A DNA stretch of 64,000 nt, taken from NCBI RefSeq assembly GCF_009363095.1, contig NZ_CP045295.1:2728001-2792000 (forward strand). Direction: 5' to 3'. Both the position numbers and the translations under genes were made by a program. Below the pieces are notes generated by a model that saw only the letters and a program-made list of their open reading frames with translations, was not told the origin of the DNA and ran no database searches. This DNA is from Paenibacillus cellulositrophicus (lineage in GTDB: Bacteria > Bacillota > Bacilli > Paenibacillales > Paenibacillaceae). Shown here one piece after another: positions 59,836-64,000 of this stretch. Each line of letters opens with the position of its first letter. Within the stretch, counting starts at the first letter, position 1.

Positions 59836-60795
59836 CTATTTGAACCATCCGCGCTTCGTGAACCACAGCACCATGCCCGCCCCCAGCAAGAACATGAGCA
59901 GCATGACAGCGGGGTAGCCATACTTCCAGTTAAGCTCGGGCATATTGACGAAGTTCATGCCATAGATGCCGGCGATGAGCGTCAACGGCATGAAGATGAC
60001 GGTAATGACCGTCAGCGTCTTCATGATCGCGTTCGCCCGGTTGGAGTTGAGCGAGATGTAGCTGTCGCGCAGGTCGGCGGTCATTTCGCGGTCCGCCTCG
60101 ATCATGTCGGTCAGCTTGAGCAGATGGTCGTAAATATCGGCAAAATACACTTTGTGCTCGCTGTTGTTCTGGACATGCTGGGAGTTGACGACCCGGTACA
60201 GCAGATCGCGCATCGGCACGATCGTCCGCCGCAGCTTCAGCAGCCGGCCGCGCAGGTCGAACACCTGGTTCATCAGCTCCTCGACCGACTCTTTGCCGCC
60301 GCGGTTCTCCAGGTCGGCCAGCTCATCCTCGATTTTGTACAAACTCGGAAAATAGCGGTCCACCAGGTGGTCCATTATCGTATAGGCGCAGGATACCGGG
60401 CCGCGCGCCCAGATTTTGCGGTCATGCGCATGCTGGAGGATCTGCTCCCAGGCGTCGTCGACGACCGGCAGCTCTTTGAGATGAAAGGACACGAGCAGAT
60501 CGTGCCCGAGGAAGAGGTCCACCTCATCCACCCCGAGGGTATCGGGATCGAGCGCATGCAGAACGAAGAACTGCAGATCCTCGTACATATCCAGCTTCGG
60601 GCGCTGCAGCACATGCATGCAGTCCTCGACCGCCAGCGGGTGAAAATGAAAATACGTATGTAAAAGGGCGGATTCCTCTTCGGTTGGACCGTTGAAATCC
60701 ACCCACATCCAGGCATAGTCCTCCATCCGGGCTTCTTCCAGCGAAATTCCCGTCAGCACCTCATGGGTATGGGTAATGGCAAGCGTGCGTATCAT
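59836..60795 (-). CDS. corA: CorA-family magnesium/cobalt transporter
   Basis: 319 residues. The cytosolic N-terminal domain is followed by two C-terminal membrane helices. The signature GMNF is in IAGIYGMNFVNMPELNW. A long helix (REMTADLRDSYISLNSNRANAIMKTL) precedes the first membrane segment as in CorA funnels. Passive Mg2+ uptake through a pentamer is expected. A short basic tail ends TKRGWFK. Confidence 0.94.
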   Translation of the reverse strand: MIRTLAITHTHEVLTGISLEEARMEDYAWMWVDFNGPTEEESALLHTYFHFHPLAVEDCMHVLQRPKLDMYEDLQFFVLHALDPDTLGVDEVDLFLGHDLLVSFHLKELPVVDDAWEQILQHAHDRKIWARGPVSCAYTIMDHLVDRYFPSLYKIEDELADLENRGGKESVEELMNQVFDLRGRLLKLRRTIVPMRDLLYRVVNSQHVQNNSEHKVYFADIYDHLLKLTDMIEADREMTADLRDSYISLNSNRANAIMKTLTVITVIFMPLTLIAGIYGMNFVNMPELNWKYGYPAVMLLMFLLGAGMVLWFTKRGWFK

Positions 60796-60943
60796 CGGCG
60801 TTCAGCGAAGCTCCCCTCTAGCGGCTTATGTTGCGGCTCCGGCAGAAGCGGAGCACTTTATATGTATGTTCTGATCTATCTTAGTATTGTACAGCATCCG
60901 TTCGAATGAAGTCACGCCGGCGATGTTTTTGCGCAACAAAAAA

Positions 60944-60964
60944 GCCAACCCTTTGACGATTGGC
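60944..60964 (-). terminator. terminator of the Pit operon
   Basis: GCCAA (60944-60948) / TTGGC (60960-60964) followed by TTTTTTG on the minus strand, 50 bases after the Pit stop codon. Confidence 0.75.
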
Positions 60965-61014
60965 CCCCACTCTACTCCAAATGTGTACATCTATATATAT
61001 GAGATTAACCAAGA

Positions 61015-62004
61015 TTAGAAAAAGATTTTAAAGATAATGCCCGCCAGCACCGCTGAAATCGGAATGGTAATGAACCAGGTGATGACGATTCTTCCGGCCA
61101 GCGACCATTTCACCTCGGAAAAGCGCTTCGCGCTGCCCACGCCTAAGATCGCAGACGTAATTGCGTGCGTCGTACTGACTGGCAGGTGCAGGAGCGTTGC
61201 CGTGAAGATGACGGAAGCGGACGAGAAGTCTGCCGCAAAGCCGTTGATCGGCTCGATTTTGAAAATTTTCGTACCCATCGTCTTGATGATTTTCCAGCCG
61301 CCGATGGACGTGCCGAGCGCCATGGAGGTCGCCGCAGCGATTTTAACCCAGAGCGGAACTTCGAGCGTCTCCAACCGGCCCGATGTCACCAGCGCCAGGG
61401 TGATGATCCCCATCGCCTTCTGTGCATCGTTGGTGCCGTGTGTGAACGACTGCAGCGCCGCCGTAATGATCTGCATGAATCGGAAGCCTTTATTGACCGT
61501 ATGCGGGCTGCGTTTGGCAAAGATCCACTTCAGAATCGTCATGACGATATAGCCGATCACAAATGCGATCAGAGGGGATAACAGTAAGCCTTCCACAATT
61601 TCCGTAAAGCCGCTCCACTTGATATGGCTTGAGCCTGCTCCGACGTAAACCGCTCCGGCCAGCGCACCGATGAGTGCGTGTGACGAGGAGGACGGAATGC
61701 CGAGCCACCAGGTGACCAGGTTCCAAATGATCGCCGCCAGCAGCGTGGCTATGACGACTTCAAGCCCGTTATTCAGCGTCGAGGGGTCGGTGACACTGCC
61801 GCCGATTTTCTTCGCGACGCCCGTAAACATAATCGCGCCGACAAAGTTCATGACCGCCGCCAGAAGGATCGCCGTCCGTGGCTTCAGCGCCCGTGTCGAT
61901 ACGGACGTGGCAATTGCGTTCGCGGTATCGTGGAAACCGTTGATAAAGTCAAACGCCAGCGCCAGAATGATGACTATGGTAAGTACAAATAATGATGTCT
62001 CCAT
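61015..62004 (-). CDS. inorganic phosphate transporter (Pit family)
   Basis: 329 residues with about ten membrane helices. The family signature FDFINGFHDTANAIATSVSTRAL is at the N-terminus and a matching repeat TNDAQKAMG and a C-terminal STTHAITSAILGVG are visible. Pit transports phosphate (or metal-phosphate) with protons. Its gene follows the PhoU-like gene by about 15 bases, a common Bacillota operon. Confidence 0.93.
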   Translation of the reverse strand: METSLFVLTIVIILALAFDFINGFHDTANAIATSVSTRALKPRTAILLAAVMNFVGAIMFTGVAKKIGGSVTDPSTLNNGLEVVIATLLAAIIWNLVTWWLGIPSSSSHALIGALAGAVYVGAGSSHIKWSGFTEIVEGLLLSPLIAFVIGYIVMTILKWIFAKRSPHTVNKGFRFMQIITAALQSFTHGTNDAQKAMGIITLALVTSGRLETLEVPLWVKIAAATSMALGTSIGGWKIIKTMGTKIFKIEPINGFAADFSSASVIFTATLLHLPVSTTHAITSAILGVGSAKRFSEVKWSLAGRIVITWFITIPISAVLAGIIFKIFF

Positions 62005-62020
62005 GTGTCTCCAAAACCCC

Positions 62021-62635
62021 TTACGAGTTGCTCATAATGATCGATTCCAGCATGTTGGCCACGTCTTCGCAAGCGTCGGTGGTCGTCTCAAGGCGTTCGT
62101 AAATTTCCTTGCGCTTGATCAGCTCGATCGGATCGGTCACTTTCGCAAACAGCTCTTTAATACAAATACGAAGCAGCTCGTCGCCCTGGTTCTCCAGGTC
62201 GTTCAGGCGGATCGTATATTCACGCATGGCCAGCAGCTTCTTCTGGGACAGCAGGTGGATCGCTTTCTGAATTTCATAAGCCGACTGACGGAGAATTTCC
62301 GCGAATTGCACGATATACTCATCCGGATCCGGGAGATGGTACATGTCGAAACGGGAAGCACAGGCCTCCAGCCCGTCCATCACATCATCCATGGTGGTTG
62401 TCAGGTCCATGATGTCGTCACGTTCGATGGGCGTAATGAATGTCTTGTTGAGTTCTGTAATAATCGTGTGCGTGTAATCGTCACATTGCGACTCGAATCT
62501 CTTCATTTCGTTGGCAAAAACAAGCACATCTTGCAGATTGTCCACATGCTGGGCGAAATAATCGGCAGCCTGCACAATCGTATCGGCCATATTCTCCAGG
62601 GTTTGGAAAAATATGTCCTTTTTCTTCAATCTCAT
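62021..62635 (-). CDS. DUF47 / PhoU-like Pit accessory protein
   Basis: 204 residues, all helical. It begins MRLKKKDIFFQTLENMADT and shows TKP-like FITPIERDDIMDLTTTMDDVMD, the family motif. The protein probably regulates the adjacent Pit transporter in the cytosol. The stop is 16 bases from the Pit start. Confidence 0.93.
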   Translation of the reverse strand: MRLKKKDIFFQTLENMADTIVQAADYFAQHVDNLQDVLVFANEMKRFESQCDDYTHTIITELNKTFITPIERDDIMDLTTTMDDVMDGLEACASRFDMYHLPDPDEYIVQFAEILRQSAYEIQKAIHLLSQKKLLAMREYTIRLNDLENQGDELLRICIKELFAKVTDPIELIKRKEIYERLETTTDACEDVANMLESIIMSNS

Positions 62636-62864
62636 ACGATAACCCCTTTACATAAGTTTGCATAAACACCGCAAAAACATGAGAATGACAACCCTTGTTA
62701 TCTTATCAATCCGTCCTACGGTTTGTAAAGATAAGCGGCTTTCAATTTTAATGCAATGTAAACTCGCTGCCGAATTTATATATTAAACTTACCCATTCCC
62801 TTCCAAAATATCCGGTGGAGTGACAATTCCCGCAAGGATTCGCCATCCTTCCCCTATTTTTCCG
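62636..62864. other. intergenic DNA between the Pit operon and the YerB-like gene
   Basis: AT-rich stretch that probably carries the promoter of the PhoU-like/Pit operon. No operator was recognised. Confidence 0.4.
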
Positions 62865-63977
62865 TCATTTGAGAAGCTGAAGATGGTTGTCGAAAGATGG
62901 CGCATTCGGCACGATGTTAAAATACGTGGTTCCCGGGTAGAGCGGCACCTCTTGGCCGTCTTTTACAAAGCGGATGACATCCCCTTTGGCGCTCACCCAC
63001 TTGCCCTCCAGCACCTTGCCCCGCTGCAGCAGCACAGCCTTCCCGCCGGAAGATACATCGATGTCCAACCGGCCCACATCGTCCAGCACCTTCTGGTCGG
63101 CACCCAGCACGATGACGTTCGCCGCGGTCAGCTGCTCGTTGTTGTTCAGGTCGATATGCGGCTTGCCGTTAATGAAGCGCTGATAGAGCTTGGTGGCGGT
63201 ATCATATTTATAGGAAACTTTATAGCTCTGGAGCAAAAAGGTGACGTCGACGCCCGCAGCGTCCTCGCCCTCGGGAACGCTGTCGTCCGCCGGTTCGTGA
63301 AAAGGATACGACTTCAGCTCCACATGCTCCGCGTATCCGCGCTTGTCCGCTCCCTCGCGCAGCTTATCCTCGCTCGAATACAGATTGTGCGGTGCTTTAC
63401 GGCTCTTGTCGCGCCAAAAGTACGGCCCGGCGTTGCTGATCTCGTCCAGGTCCTCCTTGTGCTGGCGCTGGATGATCGCGTAGGCGTCGTTGCTGCCCCC
63501 GGCATGCACCAGCACGCCGCCGTAGCTCTCGCCCAGATCGATCAGATACGGGCGGATGCTGCGGATCGGCCCGATCGTCTCCTCGGCGCCCCGGCTCTGG
63601 AAGATGCCGATCAACCGCGTGATGCCGCCCTCAGCCAGCACTTCATAGACGATGTCGGCCTGGCTCAGGCCCGACTGCGGCCGTGCCGCCGGCGCGTTGT
63701 TGATCATCACCGCCAGCGGCCTCTTGTCTGCCGGCTGCTCCACCGGCAGCCCGGTCAGCGGCGCCGTATAGGCCGCCGGCTCCTGCTCCGCCGCTTCCGG
63801 CGGTGCGGTCTCCTCGGGCGTCGGCTCGTCCTGCGCCGGCTGCTGCTCCCCGGCGGCGGGCGGCTGCGGCGCCTCCGCCGCTTTCTCGGTGCAGGCGGCC
63901 AAGAGCGCGCCGCTCAGCGTCAGGCATAGCAGCGTGCCTGCCAGCCTCCTCCAGCCTGGACTCCACGTATCGTTCAT
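62865..63977 (-). CDS. yerB: YerB-like lipoprotein (DUF3048)
   Basis: 370 residues. A signal peptide ends in lipobox LAACT near residue 28, followed by a low-complexity Pro/Glu/Ala linker of about 45 residues and the DUF3048 domain. It shows PLAVMINNAPAARPQSGLSQADIVYEVLAEGGITRL and PIRSIRPYLIDL, typical of YerB. The family's role is not established; anchoring on the outside of the membrane is expected. In Bacillus it lies near yerC, and the two are in the same window here. Confidence 0.92.
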   Translation of the reverse strand: MNDTWSPGWRRLAGTLLCLTLSGALLAACTEKAAEAPQPPAAGEQQPAQDEPTPEETAPPEAAEQEPAAYTAPLTGLPVEQPADKRPLAVMINNAPAARPQSGLSQADIVYEVLAEGGITRLIGIFQSRGAEETIGPIRSIRPYLIDLGESYGGVLVHAGGSNDAYAIIQRQHKEDLDEISNAGPYFWRDKSRKAPHNLYSSEDKLREGADKRGYAEHVELKSYPFHEPADDSVPEGEDAAGVDVTFLLQSYKVSYKYDTATKLYQRFINGKPHIDLNNNEQLTAANVIVLGADQKVLDDVGRLDIDVSSGGKAVLLQRGKVLEGKWVSAKGDVIRFVKDGQEVPLYPGTTYFNIVPNAPSFDNHLQLLK

Positions 63978-64000
63978 TCGCTTGGATTCATCCCTTCATC

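Noticed and set aside
62820..63929. Long plus-strand open frame opposite the YerB-like gene
   Set aside because: Mirror frame of a GC-rich gene; no ribosome site or family motif, while the minus strand has a clear DUF3048 protein with lipobox.

Overview
The window looks like chromosome of a spore-forming Bacillota, most likely Paenibacillus or a close relative. This is inferred from strong AGGAGG-type ribosome binding sites with many GTG and TTG starts, a CsaA homologue, a YerC-type TrpR-related regulator and a YerB-type (DUF3048) lipoprotein on the right, and an lpl-type sugar ABC transporter next to a membrane-anchored AraC regulator. Almost all genes are on the minus strand. No rRNA, tRNA, CRISPR array or prophage was seen.

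Layout. (i) 1-10.4 kb: a partial P-loop kinase, an MDR oxidoreductase, several short-chain dehydrogenases (SDRs), CsaA, an ABM monooxygenase, an FAD monooxygenase and two TetR-family regulators. (ii) 10.4-13.6 kb: a DHFR/RibD-like reductase, an SDR, a broken aminoglycoside-phosphotransferase-like gene and a lipoprotein. (iii) 13.9-21.4 kb: a sugar ABC transporter of the LplA/B/C type with its AraC-type regulator, co-directional with an amidohydrolase and a Rieske protein. (iv) 21.7-25.4 kb: a two-subunit ABC exporter. (v) 25.7-34.9 kb: GNAT, SDRs, an XRE regulator, a fused histidine kinase-response regulator with a membrane sensor protein, and an erythromycin-esterase-like secreted protein. 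(vi) 35-50.4 kb: an IS110-family element and small accessory genes (NUDIX, GNATs, lipoproteins, AraC, aldo/keto reductase, HAD, beta-lactamase fold, pentapeptide repeat protein, CPT-like kinase, nucleotidyltransferase, Dus). (vii) 50.6-53.4 kb: 110-bp tandem repeats, a peroxiredoxin-like protein and a TetR/membrane-protein pair. (viii) 53.7-64 kb: GC-richer housekeeping genes (RlmD-type methyltransferase, DagK-type kinase, CbiX, YerC, CorA, Pit, PhoU-like, YerB-like).

The most unusual feature is a dispersed intergenic repeat between 4.86 and 47.5 kb, 17 full, partial or decayed sites, all in one orientation. A full unit is a boundary motif (consensus CTGCCCGTTAGCTTAATG), a hairpin of the type GGCAGCC(GAT)...(ATC)GGCTGCC, a linker TTTATTGAGTTATCG, and a second boundary motif in direct orientation (TTTCCCGTTAGCTTAATG). 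Most sites sit at the 3' end of a single minus-strand accessory gene; in three cases the gene's stop codon lies inside the motif. The layout recalls a gene-cassette array, but the ends are direct rather than inverted, so the sites are not classical integron attC sites. An IS110-family element has inserted inside one boundary motif (CCCCGT/TAGC). Its leader can fold into a bridge-RNA-like stem and loop whose two arms match the left and right sides of that target. A second hairpin repeat family (five copies) and three self-contained TetR/operator systems are also present.
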